Part shown: positions 1 to 5,324 of the stretch, piece by piece | Layout of the letters: every line of letters begins with the position of its first letter | How positions within the stretch are numbered: position 1 is the first letter of the stretch | DNA from: JAWVZB01 sp033722375 | Lineage (GTDB): Bacteria; Actinomycetota; Nitriliruptoria; Nitriliruptorales; Nitriliruptoraceae | Length of the DNA stretch: 10,324 bases | NCBI GenBank assembly: GCA_033722375.1 | Contig: JAWVZB010000103.1 | Coordinates: 1-10,324 of the forward strand | Direction: 5' to 3' | The notes under the pieces: model-generated | Databases searched by the model: none | Seen by the model: only the letters and a program-made list of their open reading frames with translations | Told to the model about the DNA's origin: nothing | Position numbers and translations under genes: made by a program

Positions 1-209
1 AGGGTCTCGGCGACGTTCTCGGCGAGGTCGCGCCACACGTTCACGTTCATGAACGTGGTCTCCTCCTGCTGCTGGCCGCTCTTGTCGGTGTAGCGGCGGT
101 TGGAGGCGATCCGGAAGTTGCACACCGGGATCCCGCTCTGGGTGAACCGGAGCTCGGGGTCGTCGGTGAGGTTGCCGATCATCGTCGCGATGTTCGATTC
201 GAATGCCAT
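1..209 (-). CDS. ssb: Single-stranded DNA-binding protein SSB (N-terminal part, runs off the left edge)
   Basis: SSB coats single-stranded DNA during replication, repair and recombination, normally as a homotetramer. About 69 residues are visible, beginning MAFESNIATMIGNLTDDPEL. They show the OB-fold N-terminal strand pattern of the SSB family: a G-N-L-T-x-D-P-E-L turn near residue 12, F-R-I-A-S near residue 32, and F-M-N-V-N-V-W-R near residue 53. The ATG at 209 is supported by an AAGGAG ribosome binding site five bases upstream. The gene lies 58 bases behind rpsF on the same strand, the usual rpsF-ssb operon order, so it is probably co-transcribed with it; rpsR, rplI or dnaB would be expected beyond the edge. 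The C-terminal tail is outside the window. Confidence 0.95.
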   Translation of the reverse strand, partial: MAFESNIATMIGNLTDDPELRFTQSGIPVCNFRIASNRRYTDKSGQQQEETTFMNVNVWRDLAENVAET

Positions 210-267
210 GGTGGCTCCTTGGGTCTCGGCTCGTGGTGGTGGGGCCGGTGACGGCCGCCGGCGGCGC

Positions 268-573
268 TCAGCTCGGCTGCTTGACCCGCAGGTCCGGACG
301 CACGGTCTTGAACCGCACGACGTTGTCGGACAGCTTGAGCTGGCGCTCGAGCTCGGTGACCCCGTCCAAGGACATCTCGAGGTCGAACACGGCGTAGTAG
401 CCGTGTGTCGCCTTGTTGATCTCGTAGGCGAACTCGCGCTTCCCCCAGAACGCCTCGTCGACGAGGCGGCCCTCCTGCTGATCCACGACGTCGCGGATCC
501 GCTGCAGGACCCCTTCGACCTCGTCGTCATCCAGAGAACCGGGGAGGATGACCATCATCTCGTAGCGTCGCAT
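268..573 (-). CDS. rpsF: 30S ribosomal protein S6
   Basis: S6 binds the central domain of 16S rRNA as a heterodimer with S18 during 30S assembly. The 101-residue protein begins MRRYEMMVIL, the typical S6 first strand, and has the W-G-K-R-x-F-A-Y-E-I-N block at residues 43-53, the H-G-Y-Y-A-V-F block at 57-63 and V-V-R-F-K-T-V-R-P near 85-93. Its length is normal for the family. The open frame continues about 60 codons upstream, but the ATG at 573 is chosen because it starts the conserved domain and has an AGGAG at 580-584. The gene heads an rpsF-ssb operon. A two-stem structure in its leader (597-640) suggests feedback control by the S6:S18 complex. Confidence 0.96.
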   Translation of the reverse strand: MRRYEMMVILPGSLDDDEVEGVLQRIRDVVDQQEGRLVDEAFWGKREFAYEINKATHGYYAVFDLEMSLDGVTELERQLKLSDNVVRFKTVRPDLRVKQPS

Positions 574-579
574 CAAGCA

Positions 580-584
580 CTCCT
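580..584 (-). promoter_or_regulatory. Ribosome binding site of rpsF
   Basis: AGGAG on the minus strand, six bases before the ATG at 573. It fixes the short S6 start in place of the longer open frame. It lies 12 bases downstream of the predicted leader structure, so a protein bound there could affect ribosome access. Confidence 0.7.
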
Positions 585-596
585 GTGGGCTCGGCG

Positions 597-640
597 GCTC
601 CTCTCGGGCGTGTCCAGCGCAGGCGGACACCGGTGGGAGC
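597..640 (-). promoter_or_regulatory. Candidate S6:S18-binding leader structure of rpsF mRNA
   Basis: Read on the minus strand, the rpsF leader folds into two coaxial stems. The outer stem is 5 bp (GCTCC at 640-636 with GGAGC at 601-597). The inner stem is 6 bp (GTGTCC at 630-625 with GGACAC at 615-610) closed by a nine-base loop. An asymmetric internal loop joins them, CACCG on the 5' side and GCCCGAGA on the 3' side, so CCG triplets sit next to the inner stem. Two stems with a CCG-bearing internal loop just before the rpsF start is the layout described for the S6:S18 leader motif, by which the S6:S18 dimer represses its own mRNA. The pairing is seen in the sequence; the ligand is inferred from family knowledge. 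Confidence 0.5.
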
Positions 641-681
641 AGGGTGCGTCCCGTCCTCGGAAGCGAGGCGGGGGACCAGCG

Positions 682-711
682 ACGGTACCCCACCTGCGCC
701 GAGGGGGACAA
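682..711 (-). promoter_or_regulatory. Possible rpsF promoter
   Basis: On the minus strand a -35-like TTGTCC (711-706) is followed after 18 bases by a -10-like TACCGT (687-682), fitting the actinobacterial TAnnnT pattern. Transcription would start near 675 and give a leader of about 100 bases that contains the whole predicted S6:S18 structure. The ten bases GGGTACCGTC around the -10 recur on the same strand at 5241-5250, upstream of the GYF_2 gene. The -35 match is modest. Confidence 0.3.
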
Positions 712-780
712 CCGAGACCCGGCACCGTCAGGGGCGCCGCGCCCCGCCCTGTCCACCCGAGAGACGACCCAAGCCGAGTC

Positions 781-818
781 GTCGCACCGGCCCCATCACC
801 GTACGGGCGGGGTGCGAC
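781..818. terminator. Hairpin between the cupredoxin gene and rpsF, possible terminator
   Basis: GTCGCACC (781-788) pairs perfectly with GGTGCGAC (811-818). A second short CCC/GGG pairing (792-794 with 805-807) extends the stem across a 3x3 internal loop. It lies about 110 bases beyond the stop of the cupredoxin gene and upstream of the putative rpsF promoter, where a terminator would be expected. No T-rich run follows on either strand, so intrinsic termination is uncertain. Confidence 0.35.
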
Positions 819-836
819 ATGCGGCCGGCGGAACCA

Positions 837-879
837 GGGGAGGTTGTGGACAACACACGCCGGGGAGGTTGTGGACAAC
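837..879. repeat. Tandem 18-base repeat with two DnaA-box-like sites
   Basis: GGGGAGGTTGTGGACAAC occurs identically at 837-854 and 862-879, a 25-base period. On the minus strand each copy contains TTGTCCACA, the preferred DnaA box of Streptomyces and close to the mycobacterial form. The core TTGT-CC-ACAA is also nearly palindromic. The pair lies upstream of the rpsF-ssb operon, which often sits fairly near the replication origin in actinobacteria. The repeat is certain; DnaA binding is inferred. Two boxes are too few to call an origin. Confidence 0.6.
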
Positions 880-925
880 GATCTTCCGCGTCGTGCGCTC
901 ACCGCGCTCGCGGTCCGTGCAGCGG

Positions 926-1825
926 TCAGGTCCAGGGCGCGCCGAACAGCACCAGCTTGGAGAACGCCCCGGCCGCCGTGAGCACGCTCGCCGAGCCGAT
1001 CCCGAGCCACACCACGCGGGGCGAGGGACCACCGGGCGAGTCGATCGCGACGACCCCCGGCTCCTCCGACTCGGTGGGGCTCGTGTCACGGGCCTCGGGG
1101 AACGCTTCGAGCTCCGGGGTGGTCTCTTCGCTCGGGGTCGATGACGCCGTCGGCGATGCCGACGGGAGGATCGTCGGCAGGGGCTGGGTCTCCATCGGTT
1201 CCGGCGGCCCGTACTGGCCCTCGGGCTCCTCGGCGGTGTCTTCCGTGGGGTCCGACTCGGGCTCCGGCTGCGATTCGGTCGTGGGCTCCGGCTCGGGCTC
1301 CCGCGTCCGCGTCGGGGAGGGAGACGGGCTCGGGGACGGCGACGGGCTCGGGGACGGCGACGGGGATGACGACGGCGAAGAGGACGGTGAAGACGACGGC
1401 GAAGACGTGGGAGCCGGGTCGACCGTCAGCGTCCCGGTCATGGTCGCGTGCACCCGACACTGGAAGGTGAACGTCCCCGCCGTGTCGGGCGACCAGGTGG
1501 TCGTCAGCGGCTTGGTGCCGCACTTGGCGGTCGTCTCGGGCGAGCACTCCGGATGCGAGTCGTAGACCGTGGTCCCGTCGACGGTCTGCACGCGAACGCT
1601 GTGAGGGTTGTCCCCCACCCAGGACCAGGTGATGGTGTCGCCGACCGTCACGGTCAGCTGGCTGGGCTGGAACGAGTTGTCGTGCAGCTCGACGGTCTGG
1701 TCGGCCGCCCCGGCGGGCAGCGCCCAGATCCCCGCCACGAGCGCCACCGCGACCGCCAGGACGTACCCGGCGGAACGGACGAACGGGGTGGCAGACACTG
1801 GGCGGGACGGTACCGACCGGCTCAC
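926..1825 (-). CDS. Secreted, membrane-anchored cupredoxin with Ser-Pro stalk
   Basis: This is probably an extracytoplasmic type 1 (blue) copper protein for electron transfer or copper handling. From the GTG at 1825 it has 299 residues. Residues 20-41 are a hydrophobic signal segment ending A-G-A-A-D. A plastocyanin/amicyanin-like domain spans about 44-136, with the expected ligands H75, C123, H126 and M129 (F-Q-C-R-V-H-A-T-M). C94 and C102 lie in an insertion and could form a disulfide. A Ser-Pro then Glu-Pro low-complexity stalk covers about 137-268, and a C-terminal hydrophobic segment (about 270-296) ends close to the terminus as a likely anchor. The GTG overlaps the stop of the upstream peptidase gene (GTGA), implying translational coupling; a second GTG at 1798 would give a 291-residue product. 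Neither start has a good ribosome binding site. The electron partner is unknown. Confidence 0.85.
   Translation of the reverse strand: MSRSVPSRPVSATPFVRSAGYVLAVAVALVAGIWALPAGAADQTVELHDNSFQPSQLTVTVGDTITWSWVGDNPHSVRVQTVDGTTVYDSHPECSPETTAKCGTKPLTTTWSPDTAGTFTFQCRVHATMTGTLTVDPAPTSSPSSSPSSSPSSSPSPSPSPSPSPSPSPSPTRTREPEPEPTTESQPEPESDPTEDTAEEPEGQYGPPEPMETQPLPTILPSASPTASSTPSEETTPELEAFPEARDTSPTESEEPGVVAIDSPGGPSPRVVWLGIGSASVLTAAGAFSKLVLFGAPWT
1323..1406. repeat. Short tandem repeats coding the Ser-Pro stalk
   Basis: Two perfect 18-base units occur at 1323-1340 and 1341-1358. Three near-perfect 12-base units follow at 1371-1382, 1383-1394 and 1395-1406. Unit lengths are multiples of three, so changes in copy number would keep the cupredoxin frame and only alter stalk length. 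Confidence 0.75.
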
Positions 1826-2952
1826 CCGGCCGACCCGGCGGACGGGACCTCCACCACCGCGACGCGAGGGAGCAGCGCCACCAGCAGCGCGAGCCGACGC
1901 TCGAGCCCCCGGACGGTGACGTGCTCGTGGTCGGCGTGCGCCCCGTCCCCCTCGGGCCCGAGCCCGTCCAGCACCGCCGCGCCGGCCGCCGCCGCGATGT
2001 TGCCGTCCGAGGCCCCACCAACGGTGACGGTGTTGAGCTCCTGGCCGGCGTCCCCCGCGGCGGCACGCAAGGCGGGGAGCAGCGCGGCCGATGCCGACTC
2101 GGTCAGGGCGGGGCGGTTGACCTCGAGCTCGGCCTCGAGCTCGACCCCGTCGCGGGCCTGGAGCTGGTGGAGCCGGTCGCGGACCCGTCGGACCTCGCGG
2201 TCGTCGAGGAACCGGACGTCGATCCGTACCTCGGCCTCGGCCGGAACGGTGTTCACCGTGGTCCCGCCCCGCAACAGGGTCGGGGTCACGGTCGTGCCGC
2301 GGTCCGCGTCGCCGAGGTCGGCGATGTCAGCCAGCACCCCGCCGAGACCCACGGCCGCGTTGATGCCCTCCTCGGGTGCCAGCCCTGCGTGCGAGGCCTG
2401 TCCGCGGGCCACGACCCGCCCGAGGGCCACCCCCTTGCGCGCGGTCTTGATGGCGCCGCCGGGGCCGCACGGCTCGAACACGAGCACCCGCCGGCAGCGT
2501 CGCGCTTCCCGCTCGACCCGCTCGCGCGACCGCAGCGACCCGGTCTCCTCGTCGCTCGTCACGAGGAAGCGCACCGGGGGGAGCTCCCCCGCCTCCTGGA
2601 GCTGCGCCAGTGCGTGGATGGCGACCACCAGGCCTCCCTTCATGTCGAAGGTGCCGGGGCCGGTGACGCGCCCGCCGTCGACGGCGAACGGCAACCGGTC
2701 GAGCGTGCCGACCGGCCACACGGTGTCGAGGTGGCCGAGCAGCAGGACGGGCGGGGCGGTGGCCCCGGCGGGCTCGTGGCTCCACAGGACCGCCGCGTCG
2801 TCGTGGATGTCGGGGTGGGAGCCGAGCCGCGCGTCGAAGACGTCGGCCAGCTCCTCGGCGCAGCGGTGGAGTGCCTCCTGGTCCCCCGAGGGGGACTCGA
2901 CCTCGACGAGCCGGCGCAGGTCGGCGAGCATCAGGTCGCTCGCTCCCGCCAC
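1822..2952 (-). CDS. M20 family metallopeptidase, carboxypeptidase G2-like
   Basis: A zinc-dependent exopeptidase of the M20A (CPG2/ArgE/DapE) type that probably removes a C-terminal amino acid from a peptide or N-acyl amino acid; the substrate cannot be read from sequence. From the GTG at 2952 it has 376 residues. Metal and catalytic residues are all present: H74 and catalytic D76 in G-H-L-D-T, bridging D103 in F-D-M-K-G-G, E135/E136 in S-D-E-E-T-G, E160 in F-E-P, and H339 in G-A-H-A-D. The lid/dimerisation domain, about 175-285, contains G-Q-A-S-H-A-G. There is no signal peptide, so it is likely cytoplasmic. The start at 2952 is preferred because GGAGG lies at 2961-2965. A GTG at 2976 (384 residues) is an alternative; longer extensions run into the divergent kinase gene. 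It is coupled to the downstream cupredoxin gene by GTGA. Confidence 0.9.
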   Translation of the reverse strand: MAGASDLMLADLRRLVEVESPSGDQEALHRCAEELADVFDARLGSHPDIHDDAAVLWSHEPAGATAPPVLLLGHLDTVWPVGTLDRLPFAVDGGRVTGPGTFDMKGGLVVAIHALAQLQEAGELPPVRFLVTSDEETGSLRSRERVEREARRCRRVLVFEPCGPGGAIKTARKGVALGRVVARGQASHAGLAPEEGINAAVGLGGVLADIADLGDADRGTTVTPTLLRGGTTVNTVPAEAEVRIDVRFLDDREVRRVRDRLHQLQARDGVELEAELEVNRPALTESASAALLPALRAAAGDAGQELNTVTVGGASDGNIAAAAGAAVLDGLGPEGDGAHADHEHVTVRGLERRLALLVALLPRVAVVEVPSAGSAG

Positions 2953-2986
2953 CGCCGTCACCTCCGCTCGACTCACCGAGGATACG

Positions 2987-2992
2987 TAGGCT
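2987..2992 (+). promoter_or_regulatory. Possible -10 element of the P-loop kinase gene
   Basis: TAGGCT fits TAnnnT and lies 29 bases before the ATG at 3022, in the short divergent gap. Similar TAnnCT hexamers precede the plus-strand genes at 5325 and 7950. No clear -35 is visible. Confidence 0.3.
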
Positions 2993-3021
2993 CGTCCGCC
3001 CCGGGACTGGGAAGCGAGGAG

Positions 3022-3549
3022 ATGGAGGCGCGTCGCATCGCGGTGGTCGGCAACTCCGGGTCGGGCAAGACCTCGCTCGGCCGCCGACTCGCCGATCGGT
3101 TGGAGCTTCCCTACGTCGAGCTCGACGCGATCTACCACCAGCCCGGCTGGGAGCCGCTCGAACGCGACGAGTTCCGCCGTCGGGTGGCCGCCGTCGCGGC
3201 CCGCGACGGGTGGGTGATCGACGGGAACTACTCGGCCGCCAACGAGCCGATCTGGGAGCGGGCACAGGCGATCGTGTGGCTCGACCTGCCGCGCGCAACG
3301 GTGATGCGGCGGGTCATCGCCCGAACCCTCCGGCGCGTGCTCACGCGGGAGGAGCTGTGGAACGACAACCGTGAGCCGTGGTCGAACCTCTACCGCTGGG
3401 ATCCGGAGCAGAACATCATCCGCTGGGCGTGGGTCCGCCACCCCGTGGTCCGCGAGCGCTACACCCGGGCGATGCGGGACCGCCCCGACCTCGAGTGGGT
3501 CCGCCTGCGGTCACCCGACGAGGTCGAGGCCTTCCTCGCCGAGCTGTAG
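3022..3549 (+). CDS. P-loop nucleotide kinase, adenylate-kinase-like (FlaR/'topology modulation' type)
   Basis: A 175-residue single-domain P-loop NTPase that probably phosphorylates a small molecule or nucleotide; family members are named adenylate kinase-like, FlaR or topology modulation protein, mostly without a proven substrate. The Walker A motif G-N-S-G-S-G-K-T is at residues 10-17. Other family hallmarks are L-P-Y-V-E-L-D (29-35), the W-V-I-D-G-N-Y-S block (64-71), the Walker-B-like strand I-V-W-L-D-L-P (84-90) followed by an Arg-rich lid helix, and L-W-N-D-N-R-E (112-118). The length is typical. The ATG at 3022 abuts GAGGAG with almost no spacing, an imperfect arrangement, but it gives the expected short lead to the P-loop. 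It is divergent from the M20 peptidase and convergent with tyrS, so it is probably monocistronic. Confidence 0.85.
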   Translation: MEARRIAVVGNSGSGKTSLGRRLADRLELPYVELDAIYHQPGWEPLERDEFRRRVAAVAARDGWVIDGNYSAANEPIWERAQAIVWLDLPRATVMRRVIARTLRRVLTREELWNDNREPWSNLYRWDPEQNIIRWAWVRHPVVRERYTRAMRDRPDLEWVRLRSPDEVEAFLAEL

Positions 3550-3584
3550 CGGCGCTCCGAGAAGCCTGTCACCTGTCACCCACG

Positions 3585-3598
3585 TCACCAACCGGTGA
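3585..3598. terminator. Weak hairpin between convergent kinase and tyrS genes
   Basis: TCACC (3585-3589) and GGTGA (3594-3598) pair around an AACC loop in the 61-base convergent gap. The stem is only 5 bp with no T tract, so it is a weak candidate for a two-way terminator. Confidence 0.25.
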
Positions 3599-3610
3599 GG
3601 ATCCGCGGGG

Positions 3611-4903
3611 TCAGGCGAACTTGGCGAGGTAGTGGCGCTTCTTGCCGACCTGGAGGACCAGCGTCGACTCGGAGGCGAGGTCTCCGGGGTCGACCTCGCG
3701 GGTGGGGTCATCGATCTTTGCGTTGTTGATCCGGACCGCACCCTGCTCGACGAGGCGCCGGGCCTCGCCGTTCGAGGACGCCGCCCCGACCTCGCGCATG
3801 AGGTTCAGCAGGCCGACGCCCTCCTCGAGCCGGTCGCGGTCGAACTCGGCGGACGGGGCGTGCTCGAAGGCGTCGGCCAGCGTGGCGTCGTCCAGACCGG
3901 CGAACGGCTCGTCACCGAACAGGATCTTCGTGGCGCGTTGCGCGTCGGCGAGCCCGTCGTCGCCGTGGATGATCCGGGTCGCCTCCTCGGCGAGACGCTG
4001 CTGGCCGAGCCTCGCGGTCGGGTCGGCGGCGTGCTCGCGTTCGATCTCGGCGATCTCCTGGAGGTCGAGGAACGTGAACAGCTTGAGGAACCGGGCCACG
4101 TCGCGGTCGTCGGTGTTGAGCCACCACTGGTAGTAGCTGTAGGGCGAGGTCAGCTCCGCGGACAGCCACGGGGCGTTGCCGGCCGACTTCGAGAACTTCT
4201 TGCCGTCCGAGCCCTCCATCAGCGGCCACACCAGTCCGAACGCCTCGCCGCCGTGCAGCCGACGCACGAGATCCACGCCGGCCACGATGTTGCCCCACTG
4301 GTCGCTGCCGCCGCCCTGGAGCTTGCAGCCCTCGGTCGCGTACAGGTGCGCGAAGTCGTAGGCCTGGAGGAGCTGGTAGGAGAACTCGGTGTAGCTGATC
4401 CCCTGCTCGCGCGCCTCGAGGCGCCGCTTGACCGACTCGCGGCCGATCATCGTGTTCACCGAGAAGTGCTTGCCGACGTCCCGCAGGAACCCGAGGAACC
4501 CGAACTCGCCGAGCCACTCGTAGTTGTCGACGAGCTTGCCCGCCCGGCCACCGTCGAGGTCGAGCACCAGGCCGAGGTCGCGGCGGATCCCGGCGAGGTT
4601 CTGCTCGATCTGCTCGTCGTCGAGCAGCTCCCGTTCCTCGTCGTTGCCGGACGGATCCCCGATGCGCCCCGTCGCCCCGCCCGCGATCGCGATCGGGCGG
4701 TGACCCATCCGCTGGAGCCAGCTCATGGCCATCATCCCCACGAGGCTGCCGACGTGGAGCGCCGTGGCGGTGGGGTCGAAGCCGACGTAGTAGGTGACCC
4801 GCTCGGTCTCGAACAGCTTCCGGAGGCCGGCCTCGTCGGTGACGTCCTGGACGAACCCGCGGGCACGCAGGACGTCGAGGGGGTTGCTGTCCTCGGTCAT
4901 CAT
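3611..4903 (-). CDS. tyrS: Tyrosyl-tRNA synthetase
   Basis: A class I aminoacyl-tRNA synthetase that charges tRNA-Tyr with tyrosine in the cytoplasm, normally as a dimer. The 430 residues match the bacterial TyrRS length. Visible motifs are Y-Y-V-G-F-D-P-T-A at 38-46 leading to the HIGH-type signature H-V-G-S at 50-53, the tyrosine-pocket block Y-Q-L-L-Q-A-Y-D at 176-183, G-G-S-D-Q-W-G-N at 198-205, and the KMSKS-type loop K-F-S-K-S at 236-240. The C-terminal S4 RNA-binding domain (about 365-430) is intact, with L-V-E-Q-G-A-V-R-I-N-N. Two ATG codons lie in tandem (4903 and 4900). Neither has a good ribosome binding site, and a TACGGT hexamer ends seven bases before the first, suggesting a leaderless transcript. 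A T-box leader does not fit in the 65-base upstream gap. Confidence 0.97.
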   Translation of the reverse strand: MMTEDSNPLDVLRARGFVQDVTDEAGLRKLFETERVTYYVGFDPTATALHVGSLVGMMAMSWLQRMGHRPIAIAGGATGRIGDPSGNDEERELLDDEQIEQNLAGIRRDLGLVLDLDGGRAGKLVDNYEWLGEFGFLGFLRDVGKHFSVNTMIGRESVKRRLEAREQGISYTEFSYQLLQAYDFAHLYATEGCKLQGGGSDQWGNIVAGVDLVRRLHGGEAFGLVWPLMEGSDGKKFSKSAGNAPWLSAELTSPYSYYQWWLNTDDRDVARFLKLFTFLDLQEIAEIEREHAADPTARLGQQRLAEEATRIIHGDDGLADAQRATKILFGDEPFAGLDDATLADAFEHAPSAEFDRDRLEEGVGLLNLMREVGAASSNGEARRLVEQGAVRINNAKIDDPTREVDPGDLASESTLVLQVGKKRHYLAKFA

Positions 4904-4910
4904 GCCCGCG

Positions 4911-4916
4911 ACCGTA
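4911..4916 (-). promoter_or_regulatory. Possible -10 element for a leaderless tyrS mRNA
   Basis: TACGGT on the minus strand fits TAnnnT and ends seven bases before the tyrS ATG. In actinobacteria this spacing usually means transcription starts at the start codon. It agrees with the lack of a clear Shine-Dalgarno sequence; no convincing -35 is visible. Confidence 0.4.
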
Positions 4917-4968
4917 TCGCCTCGTCTCGCCCCAGAACCCGCCCGTTTCGGGGAGGGATCCGCGCGGC

Positions 4969-5211
4969 TCAGTCGGGGAACGGTCCGTCCCGATGGTCCT
5001 CGACGCCGATCCAGGCCGGGACCTCGGCCCGCGTCTCCGGTGGGGGCACCAGCGCCGGCACCTCACGGGCCCGCATCCAGTCCGCCATCCCGTCGCACCA
5101 CACGTAGGTGTCGGGGCGGACGGTGCCGCCGAGCACGAGGTCCCGCATGGCCCGCAGATCGAACGGACCCCGCTGCTCGCCCCCGGCGAGGTGGAACCAC
5201 CGCGCACTCAT
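4969..5211 (-). CDS. Small GYF_2 (DUF4339) domain protein
   Basis: An 80-residue protein made almost entirely of one GYF_2 domain, a fold thought to bind proline-rich peptides. The pattern is clear: M-S-A-R-W-F-H-L, then G-P-F-D at residues 15-18, a helix with L-V-L-G-G-T-V near 25-31, and D-T-Y-V-W-C-D-G-M-A-D-W-M at 34-46. The tail from about 55 is Pro/Glu-rich. In most bacterial proteins this domain is fused to membrane segments; here it is alone, without signal peptide or membrane helix, so it is probably a cytoplasmic adaptor. The ATG at 5211 has GGAGGAG eight bases upstream, which excludes longer in-frame extensions. It precedes tyrS by 65 bases on the same strand but may be transcribed separately. 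Its partner is unknown. Confidence 0.8.
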   Translation of the reverse strand: MSARWFHLAGGEQRGPFDLRAMRDLVLGGTVRPDTYVWCDGMADWMRAREVPALVPPPETRAEVPAWIGVEDHRDGPFPD

Positions 5212-5240
5212 CGGCCGGCTCCTCCATACGTCGACGCAAC

Positions 5241-5250
5241 GACGGTACCC
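5241..5250 (-). promoter_or_regulatory. Possible promoter core upstream of the GYF_2 gene
   Basis: GGGTACCGTC on the minus strand is identical to the ten bases in the putative rpsF promoter (681-690) and includes a TACCGT -10-like hexamer. It lies 30 bases before the ATG at 5211. The -35 region is not recognisable. Confidence 0.22.
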
Positions 5251-5282
5251 AGCCCCCCGGGCGCGCCACGAGGGCTGCGGCG

Positions 5283-5288
5283 TAGTCT
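5283..5288 (+). promoter_or_regulatory. Possible -10 element of the acylase operon
   Basis: TAGTCT fits TAnnnT and lies 36 bases before the proposed CTG start at 5325. It would give a leader of about 30 bases containing the GAGGAGG ribosome binding site. No clear -35 is seen. Confidence 0.3.
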
Positions 5289-5311
5289 GCGCATCTGTCC
5301 TGACCGCTCCC

Positions 5312-5318
5312 GAGGAGG
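5312..5318 (+). promoter_or_regulatory. Ribosome binding site that points to a CTG start
   Basis: GAGGAGG lies six bases before CTG at 5325. No ATG, GTG or TTG in the acylase frame lies within reach; the first canonical start is a GTG at 5583. This site is the main evidence for the start chosen. Confidence 0.65.
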
Positions 5319-5324
5319 CGCGCC

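Noticed and set aside
574..756. N-terminal extension of S6
   Set aside because: The open frame extends upstream, but S6 proteins start at M-R-x-Y-E, and the ribosome binding site and leader structure lie in the extension.
837..879. Replication origin (oriC)
   Set aside because: Only two DnaA-like boxes, no AT-rich unwinding region, and no dnaA or dnaN in the window.
1323..1406. CRISPR-like array
   Set aside because: The repeats are 12-18 bases, directly adjacent without unique spacers, and encode the Ser-Pro stalk.
2953..3441. Long N-terminal extension of the M20 peptidase
   Set aside because: The frame is open but runs antisense through the P-loop kinase, and the extension has no M20 similarity. 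GGAGG at 2961-2965 supports the short form.
4904..4968. T-box leader for tyrS
   Set aside because: The gap to the upstream gene is only 65 bases, with no specifier stem or conserved T-box sequence.
3632..5107. 491-codon plus-strand open frame opposite tyrS
   Set aside because: It is the antisense shadow of a complete, motif-bearing TyrRS. High-GC genes commonly leave long open antisense frames, and its translation shows no family motifs.
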